Of a stretch of DNA of 52,213 bases, positions 21,813 to 32,762 are shown piece by piece. Origin of the DNA: Chaetoceros tenuissimus. Lineage: Eukaryota; Bacillariophyta; Thalassiosirophyceae; Chaetocerotales; Chaetocerotaceae. The position numbers were made by a program, and so were the translations under genes. The stretch covers positions 1 through 52,213 of the forward strand of contig BLLK01000033.1 of assembly GCA_021927905.1 (NCBI GenBank), in the 5' to 3' direction. Within the stretch, counting starts at the first letter, position 1; every line of letters starts with the position of its first letter. The notes below the pieces were generated by a model. That model was given only the letters and a program-made list of their open reading frames with translations, searched no databases and was not told the origin of the DNA.

Positions 21813-24451
21813 GCCTGATTCTGAAAGGTTTCTTACTGTAGATAGGAAAACGAATAAAGATTAGTAAAGGTTCAAAATGTGTGTGTTCACCCCAAAACTC
21901 TAAGTCCCTAATCGGAATTTCGATGGACACATCACACCTTTTGTTAGCTTGCTTCCTCCATTGACAAGTCCATAACCTTGGACAAATTAAAACATGAGCT
22001 CTTGAATCTGCATCACTATGACTCCAAGTTGCCATTTGTTCCACTGCAGCCTCGGCTGCTGCTGGAGCTGGAAGCCACAATGCATTCCCTATCTCCCTTT
22101 CTTCATCAAAGGTGAACCACTCTTCCGGAGTAAGAAGAGAAAGTTCCCCAAGCACTTCAGACCTCCACCACGACTTTACCCACGTCATTAAGTCTGGGGC
22201 TCTGGTCAAAGCAGACTTATCCAAGTCCATATAAGACTCCAAACTTTTTCCCGCTGCAATACCTTCATTATAATCAGACCGGCTTAGTCTGTCGATTCCG
22301 CAGTGAATCATTCTTACTCCAGAAATGTGGATCACATGCAGAATTAGGTCTCCCTCCATTTCTATTTTCCTAAGACGGAGAATCAATTCGAAAAGCTGCC
22401 TGTTGGAAGAAGTACCCTTGTAGTAGCACCTCTCCGCAACTTCATTGTCGGTGAAGATAAACAGCTCAACCTCTTTCAGTTTTCCTTCTTTCCAAGCTTT
22501 CTCCACAGCAACCACTAGATTCTTAAGCTCTCTGAAGTTGGATGATTGCTCTTGAGCTTCATTGCACCAATGACCGAACCGTAAGTTTAAAGACTTATTA
22601 CCCGTGAAATTTGAAGACTCATCTCTGATAGGGATTTCTACACCTGATCCAAATCCAGCCTTTGAAGCGTCTAAGAACCCATAAGCAACAGCACAGATGT
22701 GCTTTACCCTTGCAAGTCTTTTTACTGGTTTCTCGGATTCACATAATTTCAGCAAAGCATACAGATTGTCCTTAAGTCTAGTTGCAGGTTCCACAGTAAC
22801 TGGACACTTGGTGTAATCAAACTCTTCTTCCAGAGAATCATCGTCTGCTGTGCTTCTTCTAGCTCAGTTTGCATCAGATAACTCAAGGCCCTTTCTATGA
22901 TTGAGTTTGGCTTGGCTTCAGCTTCCCTACGCTTTACCCCTGTTATCTTCCATCCATCTTTATCTTTTCCTGGAAGATATCCACTCAAGGTAAGATGAAT
23001 TCCTTTCAGATACGGAACCATTGACAGGTAAGATCTGGTGACGTAGATTAAAAATCCTCTATCCGATCGCAGTTTCTTGAAATTCATTCCTTTTCCCAGT
23101 TCCAACTCAGCTTTCATCTCCCCAAGAATTTTCTTTGTCTTGCTCCACTTCTCCTTCGATATCAACACATGTACTCCTTCTGACGTGTACACCATCGATC
23201 CTGCCCAAGGTCCAGGCTCTTGCAAAATAGTTCTAAATTTTCTTGCAGCGTTTTGGATTCCGAGAAAATTTAACCTCTTTGCAACTTGCTGTATTCCGTT
23301 CCAGCCTTCTACTTCCGTCAAACCTGTACCTCGTAAGTCGTCAATGTAGACTAAGACATCACCAGCAAGTGATCCATCTGTTTTTGCCTGTTTGGAAGGT
23401 TCAAAACAACTTTCTCCCAACAGAACGGGTTCCTCGAGTCTTTTCTCTCACCAAGAATGAAGGGCTTAGCATGTAGTAAAGACTGAGTGGATAAATAAGG
23501 CGATGGTCCAAAACCCATGACTAATCTGCACCATGCTTTCCAAATCTTTTTCACCTTTTCTGAGTTTGCTGGGTCTAAAAAATACTGGGTTACGTCCACA
23601 CCTGCATATTTTCTAATATCTTCGTCCAGCATAAAATTATAGAACATCTCTCCAATATCCGCGTCTCCCATCCAAGTACCTTGTTCCACTCTTCGAAGTA
23701 AGGAGCGAATAGTTGGTAATGGGAACCAAGGAGCATACACTGCGTCGTTCAAACCGGAGGACGTTCCATTAAACACTACTCTCACATCGTCAGCCTTAGG
23801 GACATCAAAGAAAGATATGAGTGATTCGATGAATGGATCCACTAAATATTTCCTCTTTACAAATTTCTCAAGCTTTGATTTTATTTTCACGTGAGCAGAC
23901 GGATCATTTGGTGGACGTTGACGTCGCTTCCAAGAGGGCAATTTCTCAGGATCATGCAGGACTTTAGTTCCATCTCTCATGGCAGAGGTATAATCTTTAT
24001 TTAGGAGAGATTCATTCCACCTCCAGAAGAAAGGTCTAGATCCCACATTCCATTCCCACAAAGTAGCCTCCGCAGATCTCTGTATGCAATCAAGTCCTGC
24101 AATACGGTTCTTCTTTGTGTCAGCAATCGAGCCTGAGACAGACCACCAACGTCTATAAGTCTGTCTGCCTGATTTTGTCCACACGTACTTTCCTTGGATG
24201 TAAGAGACAACTTGTTTCTTTTCAAGAGTTCTCACCACATAACTGTCAGAGGAGCTTAGGCGCTTGTTTCTAATGTGATGGATCAACGAAAATGTGACAT
24301 TCTGTTTCCAGAAAGCCAGCATCCAATTTCGAAAACCTATCAGCTTCTTCTCGTCATTCTCAGTGAGTGAGATGTTCCCAAACTTGCAAATTGCTTCTGT
24401 CCAAAGATACGTGGGTACTGCAGCATCATCTGCTTTCGCTACTTTTGAGTT
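21676..24451 (-). pseudogene. Reverse transcriptase and RNase H of DIRS-like element
   Basis: RT palm motifs: DADIGEMFYNF (motif A), VMGFGPSPYLSTQ (motif B), then VYIDDL (motif C) after a frame change near 23400-23420. A second change lies near 22790-22850. RNase H follows in 22794-21676: GFLDASKAGFGS, FRELKNL and IFTDNEVAE give the D-E-D triad. Shift positions come from overlapping frames with complementary parts of one domain. The enzyme would copy the element RNA into DNA in the nucleus or capsid. Confidence 0.75.
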
Positions 24452-24898
24452 TCAAATTAGCTCGCTTACCACCTTGTCTTTGGTGACGTCAATCAGATCT
24501 GGTCAGGTAGATCCCTCCGTCACATTTGCTTCACCATTCTCCTTCTTCTCTTCTTTCATCTTCTTCTCAACATCTTCAACATTCTCTTTCTTCTCAACAT
24601 TCTTCTCAACATTCTTCTCAACATTCTTCTCAACACTCCTCTTCTCACCCTTCTTCTTCTCCAAATTCTTCTCAATACTCTTCTTCTCCTCAACATTCTT
24701 CGCCACATTCTTCTCAACACTCATCTTCTTCTCACCAACATTCATCTTCACTCCAGCATTCTTCTTCGTCTCAACATCCGCCTCTACACTCATCTTCTTC
24801 TTCTTCTTCTGCTTGTTCTTCTTCACATCAGCCTGATCTACAAGTGTGTCATTTGCATCTTTGACACTCTCTACATGAGCACTACCACCCCCCCCCCC
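24452..24898 (-). pseudogene. Repetitive charged linker of DIRS-like polyprotein
   Basis: Lys/Glu-rich sequence built on a VEKN tetrad repeated four times in a row and in variants (SVEKNV, SIEKNL). It lies between the unrecognised domain and RT, starts in a new frame right after a C11 run (24888-24898, G11 on the coding strand), and ends with TGA at 24503-24505 and again at 24452-24454 before entering RT in the same frame. A charged coiled linker is likely. The mirror frame on the plus strand gives Ser/Gln/His repeats and is an artefact. Confidence 0.5.
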
Positions 24899-25793
24899 GA
24901 GTAGCCACCACGGAATCAGAAAACAAAAACATATGTTGAATCCCAACAGAATAGAGTTTTAAAGGGAAAATATTGCCTTGGAGAAATTTTCTGATTACTT
25001 TAGCCTGTTCCAAGGATCGTGTATATCCAATAGGAAGATCCAAACAAGCTGCTTGTTCCAGAACTGACAACGAACGACATCTCCAAGCCTTGTCAAAAAC
25101 ACAAGGAGAACAAACTGTGGCAGCAAGGTCCGAAGAGGACTCAAATGGAAGAAAATCCTGAGGACCTGGAAGAGAAGCAGAGCATGAAGAGACAGAGTCT
25201 CCTGTACCATCCGTAGATTTTAAGATGGTAGACAGCGTAGCAATAGGATGAAATGGTATGACAAGAGATCGCACGTGATTCCGAAACACCTTGTTCCTGC
25301 AGTACACATATAAAGATAACGTGGCTGTTAGGACACCGCCAATCTTGTTGTGCTGCAAAGGAAGGATTAGTTGAGTTTTCTTCCACGAAAGAGGGATGCT
25401 CCCGCCCTGAAGAGGGAAATCAGAAACCAAACAAAGAGAAGAAGACTGGAGATAAGAAGCTAAAGTGTCTGGGATCACGCCGCCGCTGAGGAAAAGAACG
25501 TCTAACTTGTCAAAAGAATTATCATGCTTTGTCTGCACACGAAAGTTCGAAAGACTACAACACTTCTTGTCAAAAGTTGAGCCTTCTGATCGGACCCACA
25601 GGACCTTCATGTGTGCAGCCTCTGCTGCAAAAGCAAAAACAGGCCAAGCTTTGCAATATACTCCAACTGATAGTACTCTGATTCCAGAGACGGAGAAAGA
25701 AACCGCATTGTCTGTGAAATAACAAACTGGTCCCTCCAATGGAGCAAGACAATTTTCCCGGGAAACAAGCTCCCGAGGACTGACTTCAGATCA
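24882..25793 (-). pseudogene. Unrecognised domain of DIRS-like polyprotein
   Basis: About 285 codons from 25739, in the same frame as the Gag-like ORF and separated from it only by TGA at 25791-25793. It has hydrophobic strands (IRVLSVGVYCKAWP, LDVLFLSGGVIP) in an alternating alpha/beta pattern. A nucleotide- or SAM-binding fold is conceivable because some DIRS elements carry a methyltransferase-like domain, but I see no catalytic motif and that domain normally follows RT. It ends in GGGW at the C11 run. Confidence 0.4.
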
Positions 25794-28088
25794 CTTCTTC
25801 TTTGCAGCCTTTGCTACCGTTTCCAAACTTGCTTTGAGGTCTGATATCTCCTTTTCAAAGACTTCCTTACTGACTCTGCTGTTCTTAGTGTGCTCACCCA
25901 CTACACGTTGTACCTCCAGATGTCCAGTGAACTTGACAGCTACCAAAGCATCCATTTGTTTCATTGCCTTCAACAGTGCCCAAATCACATGCGCCGACTG
26001 TTCCAGATGTGAACCAATCGAATCAAGATCTTCACCCCATGTCCTACATTCTTTCAAGACTGAAAAGATTTCCCTAACAACATATCATGTGAAGATCCAT
26101 GCCTCCTCCTCTCCAACCAAAGCACTCTCCGCATCATAGATGTGGTCCATGAAGTTATAAAATGAGTGCAAATGAGTTACAGACTGGTTGAACATCGTTC
26201 GAAAGAAGGTTTGCAGTTCCATATGATCAGACTTTTGTAACAATTGCCGTAGCTCCTGGTTAAAAGCAACGGAAACATTGTGAAAAGACTTTTCTCCTTG
26301 CTGTTTGCGTCCAGTAGACCCGGAATGAGAAGTCCATGTAGACCGAGATGCCAACGGTTTAATAGGTGCTTTCTCATCATTACCAAGATGTTGCCTTTGT
26401 CCGACAAAGAGAAGAGGAATGTCACGTGTTTGTGAATACTGTAAGCGAGACATCGATGAAGTCACATTCAATTTGGATTTGACTTCCTGATCTTTATTTC
26501 GATCAGTCTCTGTCTTTTGATCAGAACCAGGAGCAATTCTATCCATCACATGCCACATGTCGTAGCATAGACCGTAGAGACTGGCAGGAAGTTTAGCTGT
26601 AGCATCAATCCGCTCCAAGAAGACCAAAACATCTTCTACACCTCTGAATTCAAGACCTCCTACTGTAATGACGTGACTGAGATCCACTCGAGCTTTGACT
26701 TCTTCTAACTCCCGCTGGAGAGATTCTACTAAGACTTTCAAGTCAGCTACCTCGCTTGATGAATTGCTTTGAGCTGTTGTAGTTGGACTTCCATCACTCC
26801 AAGCAAAATAATCTCCAGTGAAGCCAACACACTCGATGACATTAGCAAAGAAGGTAGAAGGTGGCAAGAATGGAAATCCTGCATCAGAGGGATCAGGCAA
26901 CAAATCAGGGATAACACGCAACGATCCACCATCTGGGGAAGGCATTCCAACCTCTCCTAGGTTGAGTCTATCAGTGGTCTGCACAATGTTTTCTTTCAAA
27001 GATTTTGCATTGCTGATAGTGGACTCAATGGCAGTCCATATATCCAGAAACATTCCTCCATCCTCATCTAGACCTGGGTCAGTTCCAAGACGCAGATTGG
27101 TTGACACCACTAAGTGGGATAGCTTACTTGCAACTGACTTCAACTCTTCATCGATTGAGTTTAAGTGGAGTCCGGTTTCCCGGAAATAGCCTTGCACCTT
27201 TTCCGCATGATCATACAGCGCCTTTTGAAACGGGTCTCCTAAGTTTGTATAACCACCTTCTTCTTCATCTTCCACATCCAAATCACTATCTTCATCAGCA
27301 ACCAAGGTTGCACCAACGAGTCTAGCTCCAATACCTCTGGCACTCATGGGAGAATCTTTTCCCAGTAGAGACTCTTCAAGACCAACTTCATCCATCAAGT
27401 CAGTCAATTCACGTACTTCGTCTTCAGATGGAGGTGCTTTCGCTGGAGTCTTAAACATATTGCTTTTTCCTTTCCATTCTTCCTTAATAATGGTCCAAGC
27501 AGTAGCAATCATCTCCTCCTCCTTCCAACTATCATTCACCGCTTCAACACAGACTCCAAATACTTTCCTAGTGAGGTCTAGGCCTGTACTTCCGACTCCC
27601 TTGCAAACTGCTTTGCAGAGTTCTGAATCCGCCATCACAACCTCCATAGGAACTCCCAAATCCGAAGACACTCGAGTTTTATTAGTGTTGTACCAAGGGT
27701 ACAAGTAGCCGTCCTTCAAAACAGAAGGTTGACGCTTGTGACTCTTGACCGGACACACTCCTCGTACCAAAGACCTTCCACAGGCAACATTTCCTTTTGT
27801 TCCAATTTCCACTCCACAAAAGGATCTATCTACCGAACCCGACTCAAACTGCTCATATTTCCGAAAAGTGTCTGCGTTAAGAATTGCCTCAGACAACAAC
27901 CCCCCACCGTGATCCAACTTACCACCGAAACCCACACCTGAACTTGACAACAACCTCTCGGAGGAAGTAGCAGCAGGTCTCGCGGTTTGACGAGCACCGA
28001 GAGACACAGCTGATGCCGGCTTGGAAGCCGACTTAGAGTTTTGCTTCATTTTACTGAGATAAGACATGATTGTTAAGAGTGTTGTCAC
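25794..28088 (-). pseudogene. Gag-like protein of DIRS-like element
   Basis: Opens at ATG 28088 and runs 667 codons to TGA 26085-26087, then 97 more in the same frame to TGA 25791. It has a Ser/Ala-rich start, an acidic middle (EDSDLDVEDEEE) and a coiled-coil-like segment (SEVADLKVLVESLQREL). No zinc knuckle is visible. Position before RT and lack of enzyme motifs suggest a structural protein; I do not recognise the family. Confidence 0.5.
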
Positions 28089-28486
28089 TAAAGAAATTAG
28101 TAATTGTGACTTCTACTATCAGGAAGGGATAGGAAACACAACTAGTTCAGACGCAGTGAGAAATACATAAGTGCTGAGGACCACACAAACTGACAAGAAT
28201 AAAGCTAAAAGGATATGAGGCAACTCCTGAGCATACGCAGCAGCGAGAAGCCTCCCTAAATTTTCTCATCGTGGTCTGCTGCATGACGTATAGGTTGATC
28301 TTGCCAAAGTTGTATTTGGCTCCTATAAAGCTAATCATGCTCAACATCCAATATACTCTTTTCGTTGGTAGATTGGAAATTATGAGATCAACATTGAATG
28401 CAGTCTTGAAGGTGAGGCGGCCATGTCTTGCCTTGACTCTTGTAGGGTCTTGACAGGTGTCGAAAAGCCTCCTTCTTCTTGACTTC

Positions 28487-28540
28487 TATCATTACGTCAC
28501 TCACGTCGCAACATCACTATACTAGGCTAGTCACCTGCTT
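28487..28540 (-). repeat. Right inverted terminus of DIRS-like element
   Basis: The complement reads GCAGGTGACTAGCC ... GACGTGAGTGACGTAAT and aligns with 19865-19916. The match is imperfect with one- to three-base gaps. Confidence 0.5.
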
Positions 28541-29252
28541 GAACTCTGTGAGTACGTTAAGCAATGAGTACGCATTAAATAAAAGAATATTTACTTTCCT
28601 ACTTTCACATTATTTGATTATGTTAATTTTTGAAAGGATGGTTGCTCAAATTTGGATCAAGAATTTGTTTCTGTATGAGAAATGTTGATTTGAGGTTCAT
28701 CGTTATGTGTTTTTGTCAATTTTCGATACAATGGAGTTGGTTGAGTATGGTGTTTGAACCTGCAAATCAACTTGAAATTGGAAATTGGAGTGAAAGGAAT
28801 AGTCAAACATCATACTCCAAAGTGTGGATTTTGAGTTATAGAGCAATGAAGTAGAGACTGATTTCATTAGTTTTGTTAGTGTTTTCTCGTGTTGTGTCCT
28901 GTGGAAAAAACACGAAAACTCCAAATTTGCTACCAATCCGACGGTGGTTAGGCATGGGGGGGAATCACCTTAACTACACTAGAGCATTGAATACAGGGAT
29001 TCGACGCTCTCACAATAAGCTGATAATAAAGATAATATATTGGTAAAGTTGATTATTCTGTTAGCATCTATCTAGACTCAACTTCATATCATTCAAAAAA
29101 GTACAGGGGTTAGGGTAACCCTAACCCTAATCCTAACCTTACGTCATTTGTCTTAGCGTATCATTGTTTATCCCTGACGAGCTAGGTAATACGGCTGACA
29201 AGAAACTGAACATTCAAACATCTCTTCTGATTTCAACATTTTAGCAAAAAAA
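28541..29252. other. Intergenic spacer upstream of the exostosin gene
   Basis: No gene seen. Holds the interstitial telomeric tract listed separately and, just before 29253, an A-rich context leading into ATG. Confidence 0.4.
29106..29138. repeat. Interstitial telomere-like repeats, head to head
   Basis: GGGGTTAGGG is followed by TAACCCTAACCCTAATCC and CTAACC. The G-rich and C-rich strands of a TTAGGG repeat meet at one point. Such tracts arise from end fusion or from repair with telomerase. Confidence 0.7.
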
Positions 29253-30515
29253 ATGTTTTCAACAAAAAAATGCACAAGATTTTTTATTTTATGGGCTCTT
29301 TTCATATCTTTGTCCTTCAAATTTGAGATCAAAGAATTTCACAAAAACCCGCTATATAATTTTTACACAAACACATCGTACGATTTTAACGAAAAAATTT
29401 CCAAATTAAAAAGTGTGAATTATTCTGTTTATGTATATGATCATCCAAACATAACACTTATGAATCCACAAAAATTTACCTTTTCTGGATCTCTTTTTAG
29501 AGGAAGGTTTATGTGGCATGCTCAATGGGACCTTGATATGATTAATGCAGTAAAAAATTCTCACTACACTATTCAAAACGCTTCAGATGCAGATATTTTT
29601 ATTGTTCCCACTCCTTTCAGTGGTCTATTAGGCCCACAGAAACATTTTGGAGACCCTATGAATCTGGCCTTCACGACGTTATTACAACAAGATAGTTGGA
29701 AAAAGCACAAAGGACACAAGCATGTATTTTTTGCATCTGCACATGTGTTCTTTAGAAGAGACAATATAAGACAATTGAAAGGATTTTCCAAGTATTATCC
29801 CATTATTTACAATTCTTCTGCAGTTTTGTGCTATGACCCACATGCCATAAGCGAGGCTTGCCATAACAATGTTGATCTTGCTGATTTTCAACCTTTGTGC
29901 AAGCAATTCGATCCTCCAGTGAATCGAGCATCAATAAGTATGGGAATGAGCCCAGAATTAAAAAGTATGCCCCTAAGGCTAGCATCACTTGAAAAATTTT
30001 ACAATTCATCTAATTTGGTTTTTTTCCACTCGAGAAGGTCTCGTTCAGTGTCCAACTCAACAATTTACAGGCATTCCCCGATTACAAATATAACATTTTC
30101 AAATTACCCAAAAAGTTCCATTGGATTTGATTTGGAGAATGCAACAATATGGCAAAGAGAATATATGGATTCAAAATTCTGTTTAGTGATCAGAGGGGAT
30201 GATCCTGCCTCTAGATCTTTATGGAGAGCATTGCGAGTAGGTTGTATTCCTGTCATAATTTCAAATTTATTACCAATCTATTCTCCGATGCTGAAAAATA
30301 CATTGAACATGACAGATTTTTCAGTTGTTTTGGATGAGAAACAAGTTGTTATTTCCCCGGAGAAGATTTTTGAGGTTGTTCAAAATATGGGTATGAAAGA
30401 GATTTCTGAAAAAATACAACAATTATCATTTGCTCAACAGGTACTTTTTCCTGATCACCCAAAGAGTCTTTTCGTGGAGGCATTTCTAAAAGAAGCCATG
30501 GTGTCTTTTCATTAG
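29253..30515 (+). CDS. Exostosin-family (GT47) glycosyltransferase
   Basis: An intact single-exon gene of 420 codons ending in TAG. Residues about 10-23 (FFILWALFISLSF) form a type II signal anchor, placing the enzyme in the Golgi. The exostosin motif VIRGDDPASRSLWRALRVGC followed by IPVII starts near residue 311; DADIFIVP near 110 also fits the family. GT47 enzymes transfer sugars such as glucuronic acid, galactose or xylose to wall or matrix polysaccharides; the substrate here cannot be told. Several N-x-S/T sites suit a lumenal protein. The start is chosen because AAAAAAAATG precedes the anchor directly and no upstream ATG is in frame nearby. Two other glycosyltransferase-like genes lie in the window (9455, 32763), both damaged. 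Confidence 0.85.
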   Translation: MFSTKKCTRFFILWALFISLSFKFEIKEFHKNPLYNFYTNTSYDFNEKISKLKSVNYSVYVYDHPNITLMNPQKFTFSGSLFRGRFMWHAQWDLDMINAVKNSHYTIQNASDADIFIVPTPFSGLLGPQKHFGDPMNLAFTTLLQQDSWKKHKGHKHVFFASAHVFFRRDNIRQLKGFSKYYPIIYNSSAVLCYDPHAISEACHNNVDLADFQPLCKQFDPPVNRASISMGMSPELKSMPLRLASLEKFYNSSNLVFFHSRRSRSVSNSTIYRHSPITNITFSNYPKSSIGFDLENATIWQREYMDSKFCLVIRGDDPASRSLWRALRVGCIPVIISNLLPIYSPMLKNTLNMTDFSVVLDEKQVVISPEKIFEVVQNMGMKEISEKIQQLSFAQQVLFPDHPKSLFVEAFLKEAMVSFH

Positions 30516-31108
30516 TTAATATATATTTGTGGGATTTTTAACCCTTTCTTGTCGGGAGGGACGGGAAAAAGATCATCAATCACCAGCAAAACTCAATAAA
30601 GAACTTATTACTGCACACACAATATACCTTGCAATAACTCTTCAAAAGCCAGTCCGCGTAACAACGCACGGGTAAATCGACCTTTTTGAGACAAATCCAA
30701 TAATGCAAAGCCATTAATCGATGCATGTAATAAAACCTAAATTAAAATCCGCATCGATTGAGGTACCTTTTAGCTTATCTCAACGGGCTAAGCTGCAAAT
30801 TTTACCACCTTGTCCTTGAAGTACGTATACAATCCTCCGTGATTCGATTCGAGTCTTTGTCATTTGCTATCAACTATTGCAAGGCTTTATGCCGAAGTTC
30901 AAGAAGAAATTGGATACAACCCCCCTTTCATCTTGATGTAGGAAAGAGAGATGTAAGACATGTAATACTATTCGTATTGTTCTTGCGTGTGCAGTTGACT
31001 CAAATGCCAATGTAAGCATGGACTGTGTTTGATTTGCCAGAAGAGCTCTTGATGTGAATGTGATTGCAACAAAGAGAATGAAAATAGCAATGCAAGCAAA
31101 AGCAACCA
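30516..31108. other. Spacer, no gene seen
   Basis: Frames are closed often on both strands. The right part may be diverged copia 3' sequence adjoining the fragment at 31109. Confidence 0.3.
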
Positions 31109-32137
31109 TCAAAAAGACTTCTCTCTGTAGCTACAAGTGACGGCAATCAAAAGAGGAGTGCTCGTTTGAAGGCGAAACCTGTAGCCCCAATCTCGAGCAC
31201 TTTTGTACCTCCTATCCCAGAAGTGAAATGACAATGCTATGTGTTTCTTCTTGAGATCAGCTTCAGGGTTGCCCGAATATCTGCGTTGGTGTGCTGCCAT
31301 CATTAGGAACTGGTACGCCCAAGCATCATAAACAATATCTTAAATGTATAGCCTCCTCTGTCGCTGCTTTCAAGGCTGCGAATTCAGCTGCATACGTACT
31401 TGTTGCAACCGTTCCTTGTCTATTGGTACTCCATAAGACAGGTGTCGATCCAACAAATGCAATTATCCCTGTAAGGGATCTTCTTGTAACGAGATCATGT
31501 GCATGATCTGCATCTACAAAAATGGTAATTTGCAAAGGTGTTCTGTAAGGTGTAGGTAGGTTAGGATCAACCTCCTCACAAGCCTCTGGATAATCTTGCA
31601 CAAAAATGTAATGTACTCGTATCCATTGCCTGTAGGGCAAGGTTTGATCCTCCTGTTAGAATCTTCTTGTTCCAATGACTGGCAATAAGATCCAACAGGC
31701 GGACTGAAATTCCTTTAACAATGGTAGCATGAATTGTGAGTCCTCTTGGATTGACTCTGCTTCCATCACATACTAATCGAGCTTTCTTGCGAAGATCTAC
31801 CTTGACTGCATATACCAGATGCATTCGGACATACTGGTAGTCCTCTGGAGGTCTGTAACCTTCTTCCTGTGTGTCAAAGCATTCTAACACCAATAGTGCT
31901 CCAATTTCTTTCTTGATAGCATCCTGCCAAGCGGTGTTATCATTCTCCATATCAATACGTAGTACATCCTCCCAGTTACGGGGAACTTCTACTCTGTATT
32001 CAAATTTTCTGACTTTGCGTGCATTGAGGGTCTGGTCTACCCAAGCTTTAGCCTCTTTGGATTGTTCATCCTCAAATTTAGCTCTAGCTGCACACCTGAT
32101 GCTTTTGGAACATCATTTCTTATTAGTACCATGGTGA
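31109..32137 (-). pseudogene. Ty1/copia pol fragment with the RT core deleted
   Basis: From right to left: the RT N-terminus (WQDAIKKEIGALL, VYAVKVDLRKKARLVCDGS, SVRLLDLIASHW; 31950-31660), then directly the RNase H (FVDADHAHD, RRSLTGIIAF, TSTYAAEFAALK; 31640-31326) and its end NPEADLKKKHIALSFH (about 31270-31225). The RT palm with its catalytic aspartates is missing and frames change at the joins. Sequence style matches copia elements of diatom type, where IR.H.VYAVKVDLRKKARLV is common; that comparison is from memory. Confidence 0.72.
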
Positions 32138-32532
32138 ACACCAGAGTAATCACGAAACACTTTTGATCTAATAATTTTCTTAAACATACGTCTAATTGCA
32201 CATTTATGAAAACAAGCCCAACATTTGAATGTTTGTGCTTGTGCTAATTGACAAAGTTTACACTTTCGATCAGCCAAATAATTTGCAAGATCATTTGAAT
32301 TATCACTTTAGACTAAATCAAATGGGTATACACATTCTAATTCAAGAGTCTTACCACAGCATCTGTGTTCTCTGATCTCAATGATGTCATCAGTTGTATC
32401 AGTAAAAGGATCTTGAGTCACATTGGCGGAATGTGCAGTTGCAATATTCATTTTCATCATGTAATGTTCACCAATGCTGTCCATTTGGGGGTCTTCCTCG
32501 TCAGCATCATTTTCATTCTGTGAAATGTACAC
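32138..32532 (-). pseudogene. Cys-rich fragment upstream of copia pol piece
   Basis: Read leftward: an acidic stretch, CCGKTLELEC, TAA at 32308-32310, then CKLCQLAQAQTFKCWACFHKC, a C-x2-C ... C-x2-C-x3-C cluster that could bind zinc. It is continuous in frame through the TAA up to about 32115. It may be copia pol-proximal sequence or a host exon caught beside it. Confidence 0.3.
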
Positions 32533-32762
32533 TGGTCCTTCCTCTGCATAAGAATTTTTGATTTGAATAAAGAAATTAGAAATCTTTACACATATTTACT
32601 CTATATTAAATAGGTGCCTACCGGCGTAGAAGCTGAAAACCGAAGGAGTATGTACAGCTTTAAATAAAATAGCATTTCCCAAACTTTGTCAGAATTTCAG
32701 AGGACAAGAGTTTGCCTTCATTTTTCTTGCAGGTGGATGAAAATGAGCAATAGGTATTAAAT

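Larger units (their letters stand above)
19865..28540 (-). mobile_element. DIRS-like tyrosine-recombinase retroelement, about 8.6 kb, decayed
   Basis: Read from right to left: Gag-like frame, an unrecognised domain, a repetitive linker, reverse transcriptase, RNase H, a Cys-rich segment and a tyrosine recombinase in place of an integrase. That order defines the DIRS group. Imperfect inverted termini share GACGTGAGTGAC (19898-19909 and its complement at 28496-28507). No LTR or target duplication is visible, as expected for recombinase-driven insertion. The coding region has five in-frame TGA codons and at least five frame changes, so this copy is dead unless recoded. DIRS elements are known from diverse eukaryotes including algae. 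Confidence 0.75.

Noticed and set aside
24526-24864. Plus-strand frame of Ser/Gln/His repeats
   Set aside because: Antisense mirror of the VEKN repeat inside the DIRS-like polyprotein.
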